64,000 bases of DNA, taken from assembly GCA_964304625.1 (NCBI GenBank), contig OZ199840.1, positions 9,796,001 to 9,860,000 on the forward strand. Reading direction: 5' to 3'. The translations under genes and the position numbers were made by a program. Below the pieces are notes generated by a model, which saw only the letters and a program-made list of their open reading frames with translations, was not told where the DNA came from and ran no database searches. The DNA comes from Kudoa neothunni. Lineage: Eukaryota; Cnidaria. Numbering within the stretch: position 1 is the first letter of the stretch; every line of letters begins with the position of its first letter. This document shows, one piece after another, positions 25,202 to 39,524 of the stretch.

Positions 25202-28064
25202 TTATTTCTTTTTGTAGGCCATAAAACCTCCTATTCCTCCGATAAGTATAATTGCAACAACAACCGACACTATAATACTAAACGAAAAAATTAAAAAAAC
25301 GACTACTCACATCACATACATTGTTATATTGCCTGACCTATAAAATAATAATTACATACAAAAATAATTATAAATAAATTTACGTTGATTTACTACCAGA
25401 TGCACCTAAAATTAGAGTTATACAATATTTCTAAGTATTTAAGAATTGGATCACCTTTATCAATTTCAGCTGTACCAAATACTGTGTTATCCCTGCTGTA
25501 GTATACGGTCAAATGATAGTCGTTTAGATCCTCAACATTTTCAATCGTAAAATTCTTACAGGTTGGAAGCGTCGTACACTCACCTCCCCCATTACTCATA
25601 CATTTTTTAACGGTTGGTCTAGCCACGTCGCTTGAATTAATTAACACCCACATACATTTGGACTCTTCATCTATTCCAACTGGAAGTGTGGTCGTTATCT
25701 GTAATGTTTTATCGTCACGTACTATACTAACAAACATTTTTTTTGTTAGATCAGTAGGGTCTTCAATTATTGGTTCTAAATTTTATGTTTTAGTAATCGT
25801 TAATGATATATAATTTTTAATATATATTGTAAAATAATAACTCGGGGCTAGAATGATGGGAGTTTCTTCAGAACGATCAACAGCTGTAACCAAAATTTTA
25901 TATTCTTTCGAAGCGTCGTAACCTTCACTGAATATAATGTTGTTACAATATGGTACTTCGGAGCATGATTTGGTATTGTTTGATGTAGTTTCTGACGACT
26001 GTTCTACTGTACCAGCTCTTGCAATGGAAACTTTTTCGACATTAATTAATGATCCAGCCAATGGTGGTTGAATTGGTTCTGCAGGACATGAATATATTGT
26101 ATCCCACGATTCTCCATTTTTAACAGTGATTTTATAATGGCATTTTATGTCACTAATCGGTGTAGACAATTTTCCTATCACTTTATATCCTTTGTCCAAT
26201 GTTTCCTTCGTAAGAGTAAGAGTCGAATAAGCTTTCGTATTTATAAAAATAATAGTTCATTCAATTATAGTACTCGTTTTAATACTTGTGAATGTAATAG
26301 AACCATATTCTTCATAAGCAACAACTTTAATATCGTAGGCAGTGTTGAGTTCGAGGTCAATTAATGTCTTGGACTCTCTACATAAACCTCTACAAGGATT
26401 ACTATCTGAACAAGTTGCTTCGACAAATTTGTTCATTCCTGCTATACTGACAAAGTAATCACATGTGGGTTCAGTTGCTTCGGTTCCGGGATCACCGACA
26501 ATTGCTTTAACTACGCTAGTTGAATCACCCGCAGTAGGTTTTGCAGTATCAAAACTTTTGTCCGTTTTTTTATCTTAAATTATTAATGAATTCAAATATT
26601 ATGATAATATTGTTACTTGTTTGGACGAAAATATATTCCTTAAAATCTGCATAGTTTTTTATAGTAGCAGTATTAGGTGCAACTACTATCATTATTGGTC
26701 GTCCTTCAGGTAATCCTTGAATAGTGCGAGCAGCATTACAATTATTTACACAATCACCCGGATTTGAACATGTTGGAGCTATAAATTCATTAATTTTGAT
26801 AGCATCTGCAACATAATATTTGATTGCACACTGATCAAATGTCTTTGTTTCGACATTTGACTTGAATAATTTCACATTTAAAATGACTCCAGTATCTGTG
26901 ACTGATACTAGAGCATTTTTATTTCCAGCTGGTTCAATGATGGCTAAAATATAATTAGATACTTTATCTAATTATTTATACCAAATTTTTTGTATGTAAA
27001 TCCTTCGAACGATCCGTCCTGTTTTTTCGGTAAGCTATGGTGTCTTCTTTGTACCAATATTTCTACAATTGGTTTTGTTGAAGTAAGAGTGAGTTCTACG
27101 TCGTTACAGGGGGCGTAACATGGTTTGCCAGTCCCTCCGCAATTTGATGAATAAATAGATTTAGAATTTGCTGCATCCGATGGATCTCTGATGCTAAAGT
27201 GGCATATTTCATTAGGAATTGGATTAGTGAATTTTAGTTGATATTTGGTTTTATCCTGAGCAGATTTGTATTTAACATAGAATTGTGGCTTGTAAACGTC
27301 TATATTTTCTTTCATATAATAATTTGGCATGTGGTAATAGAAAATAGGATAATCGGTGCATCTAACTTCAAAATACGGGATTTTTATTCCATATTCAACA
27401 GTATTAATATTAATAGTGTCATTAGCTTTACCACAGTCTGCTGCTTTAGGCACATCTTTGTATTTTATTCCTTTGTAATAAATGGGACAAGCGACAGGTT
27501 TGCATGTGATGGCTTCCAACTTTAAATATTTCCGATTTGTGGATGGTTTTATGTTCGGATCAATTAATAATGCTAAATATTTATTAATTATTTAACTAAG
27601 CTTTAAACTTACGAATTCTAAATCCAAAAACTTTTCCTCCCTTTGGGAGACACGATCCTTCAACATCACCACCGGACGAACCATCTTTAATATAAATGTA
27701 TTTGGATCTTGGGGATAGTTGTGTATATGTAAGCTTATTGTCGGCGCCAGCGCAATTTTGTACGCATTTATTCTGAACTTCACTAACTTTACTTGGACAT
27801 GTTTCAATTTCGACAAAGTTATTTCCTTCAGCATTTTCTTTCATTATGCGACACTTATTTTCGCCTAAGTATTGTGTTCCTTTCAGTTCGATATGGACTT
27901 TATGGGCGTTGATATCGGAATTATCTAGCTGATAATAAACTTCTCTTTCAACAGTAGCGTCATCGGAGTAACAAGTAATTAAAACTAAATGAAATTCACC
28001 AGAATCAAACAGATATTTGTATACGTGAAAATATGATGACCAACGAAAAAGGTTCCATTTTCAT
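25202..28064 (-). CDS. Receptor-like Cys/FN3-module membrane protein, copy C
   Basis: This copy appears intact across all ten exons. Exon 1 (28064-28025) encodes MKMEPFSLVIIFS. Module 1 follows (about 27978-27610), then the tyrosine-rich block with module 2 (27569-26982), module 3 (about 26944-26630), module 4 (about 26574-26270), module 5 (about 26232-25840), module 6 (about 25773-25460), then micro-exons near 25405 and 25350. The last exon (to stop at 25204-25202) encodes the membrane helix and tail YKKK. The intron after module 2 is only 38 nt. The stalk carries an N-I-T glycosylation sequon directly before the helix. Each module keeps four cysteines and a closing L-x(4)-Y strand. The predicted product is a type I cell-surface protein; its ligand and function are unknown. 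It is the closest intact relative of copy B, and parts of copies E and F resemble it. Confidence 0.8.
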
Positions 28065-31000
28065 TATAATCACCAATTAACCTAAAAATATAAATCTGTT
28101 ATTCTAAATATATTCAGTTATTAAGCTTCTTATTTTAATACGAACTAAAAAATGAATGCATATAATTATAAATAAATTGTTTTATAAATATAGTCGGAGC
28201 TAAATCATCATCAAAATAGAATTAATTAATAAAATATAATAAAAACAGTTTTAACGATCATTATAAAAATAATTGGAGTTAATATGTCGTTGGGGTTTAT
28301 TTTATTATGTTATATCTATTTCCGATAAAGATCAATGTATTCTCTGATTATTGTTAGGCATATTCATTTTTATAATGTATAAAGTTACTTTTATTGCATT
28401 TTCACCGAAGTTATCTTTTATAACGAAATAGAAAAGCCTTATATTAAAAAATAAGACATCTTATTAAATTAGTAAAAAGATCAATTTCTTGATGAAATTC
28501 TATATTTTTGTTAGTTTCTAACCATAAGTCTTTTCTCAAAAAGAAATGCTGTAAATTTTTTATACAAATTTTTTTACATCTATATTAGATTTCTATTCGT
28601 CAGTTATCGACCAACATATAATAGATATCATTTCTATTCAAATAGATCTTTTTAGAGTATTTATTTTAAATCACTATTATGATTATTCAAGAAATCATGT
28701 TTAGTCTTCTTATAAGGCGATTTGCGAGCTGAATCTAATATAGTAATGAGAACAGTATTATACGAAGTTAAATTTGTGTGGTTATTTGTTTACCTATGAA
28801 TAGTTTTGATTTTGAATATGAGCAATGCTTCATACAGAAAAGAATGACATCGCTTTATGAAATTTGTCTTAATTAGTTTTAGTTGAAGCACCGAAAAAAA
28901 TAAATTTAATCGTGACTTTTTATAGTCATACTATATCTAATAAGAATAATCAAATTAATTTACATTTCATTATCTAAAATACATATTACCTACTTTCTTA
29001 TACCTACTTTTAGGATATAATAAAATAATGGATGTAATTCCATAAATTATTCAAACAGCTTTCGAAAAAATGTAGAATTTTCTTAATAAACATATTTATG
29101 GGTATTTATATGTTAATATAATATAACATTTTCAATAATATAGTGGCTAATTCACGCTTTTTCTCTGGTCACAAAGGGATTACGAATTAGCTGTCACCCA
29201 CTGCAACAGACCCATTTTAGTCTTAATCTGCAACCATTAGGTCAATTCTTAATATAACATTGGCTTTACCTTCAAAAAATACATTTAAACACTTTTATCT
29301 TTATAGTTAATTAAACATTAATTTGCTTTTCTCGAAATTGAATAACAACCAAATATACTTTTTATTGTTATTTTAAAAATGAAAAACAATTTTAATACTT
29401 TGAAATAGGCGAACCTCAAACTAAATATTATATTTAATTTATTCTTTAATAATCAATAAATCCACGCCTATTAAAATATTTCTACTTTATATTTTTAGTT
29501 ATATGAATGCAATACAAACAGTTGAAAAACCACAAGCACAACTCAAATTTCTGTCTATCCATAAAACTCGCATAAATATTTATCCATATTGTTATATCAG
29601 TCAGCTCTATACTATTTTTGGTAGAAACAGGTTTATTCGAAAATTAGAAGGATATTTGTTTTAGTTTACAAAAAATTTAACTTTTATTAATCCCATTTTC
29701 TCCAAAAATGGTTTAAATTTTTATAAATCGTTTTTGATAGAACTGATACTTATTTTTATTAAAAAAATGTAAAATCTAATATACTTAGTTCATAAAAGAT
29801 TAAAAATCAAAATAAATTATTAAAATTTTAATTTTGAAATTGTCAATTAAGATTTTTGGCATATATATATATATATATATATATGAAATGGTAGATACCG
29901 AATTTATTTTTTTTTGATTATCTATTGTACATTTACAAGTTATAAATTGGCACTCTCATGTCCAATATGATAACAATAGAGAGGAGCAATATTAGAAAAT
30001 AAACCAACAGTTTGAATCACTTGACGCATTATAATTTATTTTTATTAAATCTTAAATTTTTTGTCAGTTTTGTTTTTCTACTTTAACCATATCATTTTTG
30101 CCTGATTTTAAGATTATTCTAAACTATAAGACATAGCTGTATTTTTGAGGTTGGTTTTAAATATAATATCAACATCAAATATTCAGTATGAATACTTTTT
30201 TTCGGACTTAATGAGAACACTTTTTAACTACTCATTTTAAGTTAACTTTAATTTTTCTTCCATGAAATATAAAGTAATTATTGTAAAAATAATTATTTCC
30301 TGGTTTTTTACCTAAAAAATCTATTGTGCATACTCTATCATACAATAATGGATAGATTCATTGATTTTACCCCTTTAGATGTTTGAAAAAAGTCCTATAA
30401 TATTTATTCATCTGGTTTTCATCACAATTCGGATAAAGACTTTCCTTGAGTAATAGATGATTTTTTCAAGTAACGATTCTGGCCAACTTCTATCTTATCC
30501 ATAATTATTAGAACTTTAAATAAACAATCCATTAAGATATAATTTGGATGAAAAATTTTTGTCAATAAACTGATGAATTTTTCCCTCAAATACTGAAAGT
30601 TGGATATTTTAAAAATATCATTTTGAAATAGTCATGACAATTTTATTATCTAAACATGAAAAGATCAACGCTAGAGACGATGAGAAGAACTATATCGAAT
30701 GAAATTTAACAAGTTTCCCAAATAGCGTATGTGGTGTCTCAAAGAAATTCAATTGAAAAATGCATCTTTTTAAAATATTAATTTTTATACGTTAAGTATG
30801 TATATAAGTTTCAAAATGTAATATTCAATTTTTAAATAGAGTTTCCTAATAAATACAATTTTAGAAAGCCTTATTCCCTACAGAAATAATTATAAAACCT
30901 AATTAAATTAAACGCATAAAAATTGTTTTATTATAAATTAAAATATAAAAATGATTAAAAATCTGGTTAAAAATAATTCTAACTTTGGAATTTGAGGAAA

Positions 31001-31295
31001 ACGAAATGCGCATTGAAAATGAATGTCATATTTTTGGTCTTTACATACGTAGGACATATTAAAATAGAATAATAAGGTATTTTAAAAATATAAAGATTAT
31101 TAAATAAAGAAAAATTATTATAAAATAGTAAAATAATTAAATAATAAAACCAAGATATTAATTTAAATGAACTAGTAAAATTAGATAAAATAATATAAGT
31201 TGTATTTTAAATGCAAAAGAAATAACCTTTATAGAGGTAATTTAAAACTGATGATGAATTAGGAAATGTTTATTCATATTCTATGTAACAATAAC
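28065..31295. other. Spacer between receptor genes D and C
   Basis: The left two thirds (28065-30060) is the upstream flank shared with copy B (14214-16080). It contains a pure AT dinucleotide run at 29862-29884. From 30061 to 31295 I see nothing recognisable on either strand. The region is very AT-rich and would hold the 5' control region of gene C next to its start. Confidence 0.6.
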
Positions 31296-34204
31296 CTAAA
31301 GATATCTAAATCCATGATGTAGCCGGGAAGAAACAAATCCTCCAATTCCTCCAATCAAAAGGATTGCAACAACCACCAAAACTACGATACTAAACAAAAA
31401 ATGTATAAATCAAGGACAAATCAATTTACAGAGTAGTATTTCCTGAGCTAAAAAACAATTAATAATCATAGAATAAATACATTAATTAAATTTACGTCGA
31501 TTTACTCACAGTAGCACCTAAAGTTTAAATCAATACATTTTATATCATAAAATTACCTTTATCTAATTCTGCCGTGCCGAATATCGTTGCATTCTCGTTA
31601 TAATATATTATCAATTGATAATCATTTAGATCTTCGACATTTTCTATTGTAAAGCTTTGACAACTTGGAAACGCTTTACAATCATCATCTGCATTACTCA
31701 AACACTTTTTGACTCTTGGTCTCGCCACATCACTTAAATTAATCAACACCCACTTACATTTCGACTCTTGATTAATTTCACTGGGTAATATGGTCGCTAT
31801 TTCTAATGTCTTATTATTGCGCACAATATTAACTATCATTCTTTTCATTGGATCAGTCGGAGTTTCAATTTTTGGTTCTATAATATATATTTACATTTAA
31901 TCATTAATAGTGTATTATTTTAAATAAATATATAATATAAACATATTATGATTATGTAGATAAGAAATATAATGGAATTACTTGGGTGTATAACGATTGA
32001 GGATTCCTTGGATCGACCAACAGACGTGACCAAAACTTTATATTCTTTCGAAGCGTCGTATCCTTCACTGAATATAATATCATTACAATTTGTTATTTCA
32101 GTGCATGATTTCATATTGTTTAACGTAGATTTTAATTTATGGTTTTCTGTTCTAGCTATGGCGGGACCATTATTATTTTTCAACATTGAAGAAATTGTTG
32201 AACGAGCCAGTTCAGCAGGACATGAATGGATTGTATCCCATGATTGTTCACTTTTCATAAGGATTTTATAATGACATTTTGCATCGTTTTTTGGTGTAGA
32301 CAATACACCAATAACTTTGAACCCTTTGTCCAGTGTCTCCTTCTTAAGAGTAAGAGTAGAATAACCTACCATTTTTATATCTAAATATAGTTTTCATAAA
32401 TCTAATACTTGTGTTAATATTATTGTAAATTGTAGAACCAAATCCTGCATAAGCAACCACTTTAAAATCATAGCTAGTGTTAGGTTCGAGATCAACTAAT
32501 TTTCGATGTTCCCTGCATAATCCTCTGCAAGGATTACTATCTGCACATGTTGCTTCAACAAATAAATTCCTTCCTGCTCTGCTTACAAAGTAATCGCAAG
32601 TAGGCTCAGTAGGAGATGTTGTTAGTCTGCCGCCGATTGCTTTTATTATGCTAGTGGTGTCGCCCGTGATTAGTTTGACAGGGTTGAAATAGTTTCTATT
32701 ATTTTTGTCTAAAATAAGAATCAAAGAATTTACATTTACATTAATTCTTACTTGTCTGAACAAATATGTACTCTTTAAAATCATCGCGGGAAATAATATC
32801 ATTTTGTGAAATCACTAACATTATAGGTTTCCCCGCAGGTAGTTGTTCAGCTGTGAAGGCAGTATTACAATTAGACGGACAATGTGACCCTGTTGAACAT
32901 TTTGGTGACATGAATACATTATTTTTGATTGTGTCCGCGACGTAATATTTGACCGCACATTGTTGAAATTTCACATTACTACCAGCAGGTTCAAATAATG
33001 GTAGGTTTATTTTGATCCCTGTTGCTGTATTAGATATAAGTGCATTATCAACTCCAGGCAGTTCAATGATTGCTAATATATGATTTAAAATAAATCATAT
33101 TATTATTTTTACCATATTTCTTATAAGTATATCCATTGGCTGGTTGATCTGTTTTTTCCATTATATTATGGTGCCTTCTTTGAATAAATATTTCAACAAT
33201 TGGATTTGTTTGATCAAGAATGAGTTCCACATTATCACAAGGAGCATAGCATTGTTTTTTAATTCCTCCGCAGTTTGATGAATAAATGGCTGTGTTTGGT
33301 TCTGCATTATTCGTTCCAACTCTTATACTAAAGAGGCATATTTCACTAGGAATTGAATTAGTGAATTTTAGTTGATATTTGGTTTTATCTTGAGCAGATT
33401 TGTATCTTGCATAGAACTGGGGCTTATAAATATCTATATTTTCCTTCATATAGTAGTTTGGCATGTGGTAATAATAAATAGGGAAGTTAGTGCATCTCAT
33501 CTCGAAATATGGGATTTTTATACCATAAGTGACTGTGTCTACGCTAGTTCCCTGAGCAGAAATCGAACAACTACTAGGTGCTGGCACGTCCTTGTATTTT
33601 ATTCCCTTGTGATATATTGGACATGCTACAGGCTTGCAGGTGATTGCTCGTAGCTTTAATAAAAAATCTCCATATGTAGATGCAATTATGTTTGGGTCGA
33701 CCAAAAGTGCTAATAATTTATATTTATTATGAATGAATTAGTTAATTATGATACGTATTGCAAATCCGAATACTATTCCTCCTTTTTGCGCACTAGTTTC
33801 GCTAACATCTTCAGCATGTACACTATCTTTTATGTAAATGTATTTGGATCTAGGTGAAAAATTTCTGTACTCCAGCTTATTGTTGTCTCCAGCACAAGTT
33901 CTGACGCATTTGTTGTGAACACCTACCACATTACTTTCACAACCAGTTATTTCAGCAAAATTATTGTTTAAGTCATTTTCTCGCATTATACAGCATATTT
34001 TATTTGATGTATACTCTGTGCCCTTTAACTCCAAATGAAATTTAATGTTAGAACTATCCAACTGATAGAAAACTTCTCTAGCAGGTGAAGGTTCTTGCGC
34101 CTCATTGGAGTGATAAATTAATGTAACTAAATGAAAATCAATATAATCACGTTGATAGTTTTATTTATACATGAAAGTATGAATAAAACGATGATTGGAT
34201 CCAT
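31296..34204 (-). CDS. Receptor-like Cys/FN3-module membrane protein, copy D (most divergent)
   Basis: This copy is intact by reading. Exon 1 (about 34204-34171) encodes MDPIIVLFILS. Module 1 follows (about 34127-33750), then the tyrosine-rich block and module 2 (about 33710-33114), module 3 (about 33074-32755), module 4 (about 32708-32410), module 5 (about 32366-31970), module 6 (about 31877-31560), a 22-nt micro-exon near 31513, an 18-nt micro-exon near 31448 and the membrane-helix exon ending at the stop 31298-31296. Here the intron between modules 5 and 6 contains stop codons, which confirms that it is spliced. In copies C, E and F the same intron happens to be open. The cytoplasmic tail is longer (SSRLHHGFRYL) than the YRNK or YKKK of the others. 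The stalk has an N-T-T sequon. It is the outgroup of the array and shows no clear conversion tracts. Confidence 0.8.
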
Positions 34205-34495
34205 TTTCACAAGAATCACAAACGATATTAAACAACTTTTATCTACAATTAGACCAGTTCAATTATTCAACATCGTGACCCATTCAATTTAATCAATAAA
34301 TTCGTTAATTTATCTATAAAGCTTTGCTGTAATTAATATTCTCGGAAAAATTCATATTGAAGACAATAAATATTAATCTACAACATCAAATGTATATTTA
34401 AAGATGATAATTATGGTTATAATTTTTGATTATTTTTATAACCCCATACCGCTTAATTTCAGCTCTATATTTCAATCAATAATATATTTACATAT

Positions 34496-36770
34496 TAGCC
34501 CTCCGAGCGCCTGAAAATCGACTTTACACATTACTTCTATTGGGGTCAAATGGACCCCGCATTTTTTTAGCTTAAATTATAGATAAAAATGAACTAAGTC
34601 ATTTACTAGAGTATGAGAGAAAAATATCAATAAAATATTAGAAATATTACAATTATAACACTGCCAGTTGTTAACGATGATCACAGAAACATTTAAAACG
34701 TTAAATTAGGCATCAAATTAAACGAGTTTAGCTTCTTTTTTTAATATAATAGGTTTTAATAAAAAATATATATCATTCCCCGTTAAGTCGATCTTAAAAA
34801 TTGTTTCCTTCATAATTAATTTCTTAATAATCACGCCCAACAATACCCGCAATAAATATTGTTCCAAAATACATAGAATGCGAGATATTTATCTTATTTT
34901 GTTTTTTTATATTGAAAAATATCACTGAAACAACTTTTGAACTGCTTTCATTGCGGATGGCTCTACAAACAAAATAAAAAAGTCTTCGCTTTTCTATCTC
35001 GAGATCTCGAACAATAACAGCATCACACGCGACAAAGAAATTCTATTATGCAATTATAATTTTTATCAACGCGAATTTTGTTTCTCTGAATATAACCTTT
35101 CGCTAAACCATCTACAAGTGCATCTGTAAATTTAACTCTTGAACAATTGAGATCATAGAAAACAGTTATACAGATAAAATGAATGAACCAAGTTAATACC
35201 AACCATAATGAAGAATACTGATGTTGACCATCGATTCGTTTACTTTAGACACTCGTTGTAGCGATAATGTGATCCACTGTTTCTACTCCTCCTTTTTGAC
35301 GATTATATTTTAGATTAACAACGGGTTTTTTCATAATGAACCGGAGGTTGTTAGTAGTAAAACTGCTTTACCTTTATAGGATCATAGGAACGTTGGAGAT
35401 TAGTATTAGTTTTTGATTAAACAAAAGTGTACTGAAACTTCGCGTTTTGAATCTCTATTGAGATAATTTGTAATATCACTTTTATTATTTCGGATTGTTC
35501 CAGTCATTCCCCGTGTAAGATTTTTTGGCCAATTGAAACAGAAGTAAAGAAATTTTCACAAATTACACTTCTCCCACTTTCCATCAATGATGACAGAAGA
35601 TCTTGAACAATATCTCCTCAATATTCTCTGACATTTCATTATTATTTTTGTCCAAATATACAGGAAAGTTATGAGTGTACTTGATCTCGGGATTGGTACG
35701 GAGAAAATACTTAATTCCGCATATTGCCGGCTTGGACAGTATACGTAGCGCGGAGGTAAATTTTCCCTAAAAGCAAATAGCTACTGGTCAATGGTCAAAT
35801 TCTCCTGGGAGTAATAAGTAATAAAGTTCGGAACAACAATCTTTCCAACCCTTAAAATATCACAAATGGGGGGGAGAACTCATCCATAATTCCTCAAGCT
35901 TCTCTGGTTTTGAATTCTTCATAATGAATGACCCTCAAAATTTGATTAAACCTATTTATGGCATAATCTTTCGAAAAATATCCCTTCGTTTCCTAACACT
36001 CCGAAACAATTTGAATCATTCTAGTTAAGATTTAAAAATGGGAATACAATTTTGGATTCCCAAATTAACTATCAAATCTTGTTTTGAAAAGTCTTCAAAT
36101 AATTCAGATAATTAAAATTGGTAAACGTTAATGTTCGAAATAACAGTTGAGAAAATAGATCCACCATAAAATATGAGGAATGATCATCTAAGAAGGTGAA
36201 TCTGTTTGAAACATATGAAATCGAACCTGGATACTATGAAAAATATTTCGTTTAAAGCTTTTAATTATTGGAAGTTTTTCGGAAAACCAATAAATATCAT
36301 ATTTATCTTCGTAAAAGTTTCGACAGCGTTTATTATCTTCAGAAACAGAATGACATAAATATCTAAATTATCAAAAGATATCTTAAAATTCATCCAAAAT
36401 GTTACAGTCAGAATTACTTATGGCAGCGTTTTACTCGTCGGCAATGGTCTGTATTTAACGTATGTAAGGTTTTTTCAATTTTTCTCTGTTTTTTCACGAT
36501 AAAATTTTATTTAATTCACAAAAACTGTTGTAAAAGATTTTTTTTATTGTTTGGTAGAAACAAACGTGGGGTCGATTGGATTTCAAAAGAAGGAATGTGT
36601 AAGTATTTTGATTATTTCGTTACCTGAAGGCAAAAATTAAAATTTTCCGTTATATTTTAGTAGAATTTATATTTTTAGGAGAATGGATGTGATCTTAAAT
36701 CATATAATGAAATATAAGGTCCTCTAAAACTGATTCAAACATCCATTGGGATCCAATTGACCGTAAATCC
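34496..36770 (-). mobile_element. piggyBac element with decayed transposase
   Basis: The left end is CCCTCCGAGCG after an ATTA, with the inner palindrome GGGGTCAAATGGACCCC at about 34540-34556. A matching weaker palindrome near 36747-36765 marks the other side, but the exact right end is unclear. On the - strand between about 36350 and 35450, fragments follow piggyBac transposase order: RRDIFRKIMP, then CDILRVGKIVVPNF, then LTIDQ-PFAFRGKF (catalytic D region), then PAICGIKYFLRTNPE and HNFPVYLDK. Stops and frame changes are common, so it is inactive. It lies about 290 bp upstream of receptor gene D. Confidence 0.6.
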
Positions 36771-37778
36771 TCACGTACAAGCCGCACCCAAACTTTGAAG
36801 ATTGTATTCTGGTTTACAGGTATACAGCATGTATAAGCCGCGCCCACCACGCCAAACTAATTTTATTCGTCATCCCAGTACATTCTTTCATTAATTTAAC
36901 ATAGTTAATTTTACCTAGTCACATAAGTCATTCGTCAAGTCTGTCGTCACACGCATGAGTTGGCTGACTAAGTTGTAATTAGTCCTTTAAAAAATCGAAG
37001 GTGATTATGTGTTGAAGTAGGTTTATAAAATATGACGTAATATTTCACTTTATATTCAAAAACTAGAGAATAAATGTTTATTTTTAGGTTTTACACAATT
37101 TTTATATTGTTGAGATAAAAAAATACTTTTGACTTATTGTCTTCCATGATTGATTTACCCATAAAATGCTAAAAAATCGTATATTTTGATTTGCGACGAT
37201 TACTCTACTTTTAAGTTAATTTTAATTTAACAAATTTATTGAATATTTTTGGTTTTAGTCACTTAATATACCAATATTAAAAGAGAACTTAATAAAATAA
37301 ATTAAAAATTTTCATGTTGGAAATTTTGAACAAATATTGTTATAACTTTTTTTTACTCATGGATAAACTATGTAAAAAAAATTATGAACTAAAAACCATA
37401 TTAAATTAAGCCATAGTTAAATTGAAATATCCTCCTTCTAATTTTGAATAGAATAAATCAGAAAGTTCTGTTTTTAAAATAAGAAGTCAAGATTGAACAT
37501 TTACAAGCATATTACTAACAGATACAAATAAAAAAAATTAAGTGAAAAATTAACGACGTCGAATTTGTTAAAATTATACAGATATAAAAATTGTTTGAGT
37601 TGAGTTGAATTAAATAATGTAATTTTTTGTGAGAAGATCAAAAATGGAAAAATTTTTGGAAAAGAAGTGAATTAACAGGACGAATTGTGGGAAACGACTT
37701 CATTTCCGATTTTGTATGCGACACCACCCCAAATCCGTAAACGTATTATGTAGTACTGCAGTTTATTCGATATTTTCA
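36771..37778. other. Unassigned AT-rich stretch
   Basis: No gene or element boundary was recognised, apart from the poorly defined right end of the piggyBac element that may extend a little into it. Confidence 0.4.
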
Positions 37779-39521
37779 ATTTCACTCAATATCAATTCAG
37801 CACAATTTTTAAAAATTGAGTGGTGAGAAAACAACATAAAAATTATTAAATCAAATTATCACTTTTTTACTAGTCGTGCCCATTCGTATGTGTCATGAAC
37901 GTGGATTACGAACTCGGGACACGATTACTTAATCGCTTTAATTTTATTTTTTGCATCAAGTTCACTGTTTTTGATTTAAATGATATTAAACTACATATTT
38001 TAATAGTGTTCATGGATTTACTGTAAAAATGAACGAGTTCTTATAATCAATTGTTCACTCGTTAATTTTACGCGTACGTTTTGCAATAATTTCTTTAAAT
38101 TAAGTTTACGTGTGCCTATGTAATTCTTTTAGTTTACGTATTTTTCAAATAAAATTTGATCATGTTTAAAACACGTTTTTTGAAAAATCCATCTATATTC
38201 ACCAGATATTCCGTCAATATTGATCTACCTTTTAAAGTTTCACATATAAACATCGCAAAATATCTTCTAACAGTTAAGGCATTTATTCTTAGTTTCTAAT
38301 AAAGTGCGAAAAATAAAAAAATTTTTGAAACATATATTATTTGTTTACTACCAAATCAAAAGTTTAATGTAGTTTGTACAATTTAAAATAAATATATGAC
38401 AGTTGGTGAATATTAGAGCTTTAATTGTATTTTGTTAAATAAGTATTGCATAAAAACATGGATGGTTTACGGTATTGAAAAAATATCACTTTAAAATTAA
38501 ACCTTTTTCCATTATCCAACAAATTCCAAAACTTATTAACTTGTCAATATAATTAAGAAGTTCATAAAACCTTTGGGTAAAAATTTCTTCCATCACAACA
38601 TTAGCATTATAATTTGGCGCGAATTATAAGGATCTGTTTATAATAGAGACCGGCAATCACCGACTCGCGAAGGTGTCGAAAATGATATTAAAAATTTATT
38701 AGTTAACGATTACAACGTTAACAATATGTCCTATTTTTTTAATCACAATTTCAATTCGTAACACATTACACAAAATAACAAGGTTTCACTTAAACATTAC
38801 TTTCGATTTAAATAGGAATGTATATACTAACATTATTATATAAACATTCACCTATAATAAATAACTTTAAATTGATTCTTACTGATAATATTTCAAAAAA
38901 CTTAAACAATGTCCCGCGTTAACGGAAGATGATTCCGCGATACTGTTTATTATACATGTTTCCATTATGCGAGAATTGAAAAAATAATTTCTTCTATTTT
39001 ATATGAAGTTATGGTAATAATAGATAATTTGTTATATAATAAAAATAAACAGACATTATCTTAGCAAGTTCAGTAGATCCTGCTAGAGTTGCATGTTTTT
39101 GTGTTAACCGACCCGCGCCTTATCTACCGTTTGGCATTTTGACCCCACATCCCGAATCGGTTACCGAGGACTGTTTTTATCGGAGAAATAACGTTCAAAA
39201 ACAAAGAAATTCTGGTCATTAATCTTAAATTATAAATAAATATGCCTGTACGAAATAAATATCCCAATCAAATCAAACTTTTTAAACTCAAAACCGAAAA
39301 AAATTCGTTCATGTACATTGCATAAGAAATCGAACTAATTTTCAATGAATAAAGAGCGAACAAACCCAGGTAAAACTATATTTAAGACGATAACGAGGAT
39401 CCGCAACACATTTGAAATGCCACGACTAGTAAAAAAATGATAATTTTATTTAATAATTTTTGATGTTGTTTTCTCATCATTCAATATTTAAAAATTGTGC
39501 TAAGTTGATATTGAGTGAAAT
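37779..39521. mobile_element. Orphan element with 103-bp inverted repeats
   Basis: The arms at 37779-37881 and 39419-39521 are inverted copies of each other, with roughly ten mismatches. Outer ends read ATTTCACTCAATATCA, inner ends CTAGTCGTG. The 1.5-kb interior has no coding frame of note. The right arm directly abuts the truncated Tc1-like transposase at 39525, so this element probably inserted into or truncated it. The long terminal repeats suggest a non-autonomous DNA transposon of unknown superfamily. No target duplication could be fixed. Confidence 0.6.
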
Positions 39522-39524
39522 AGA

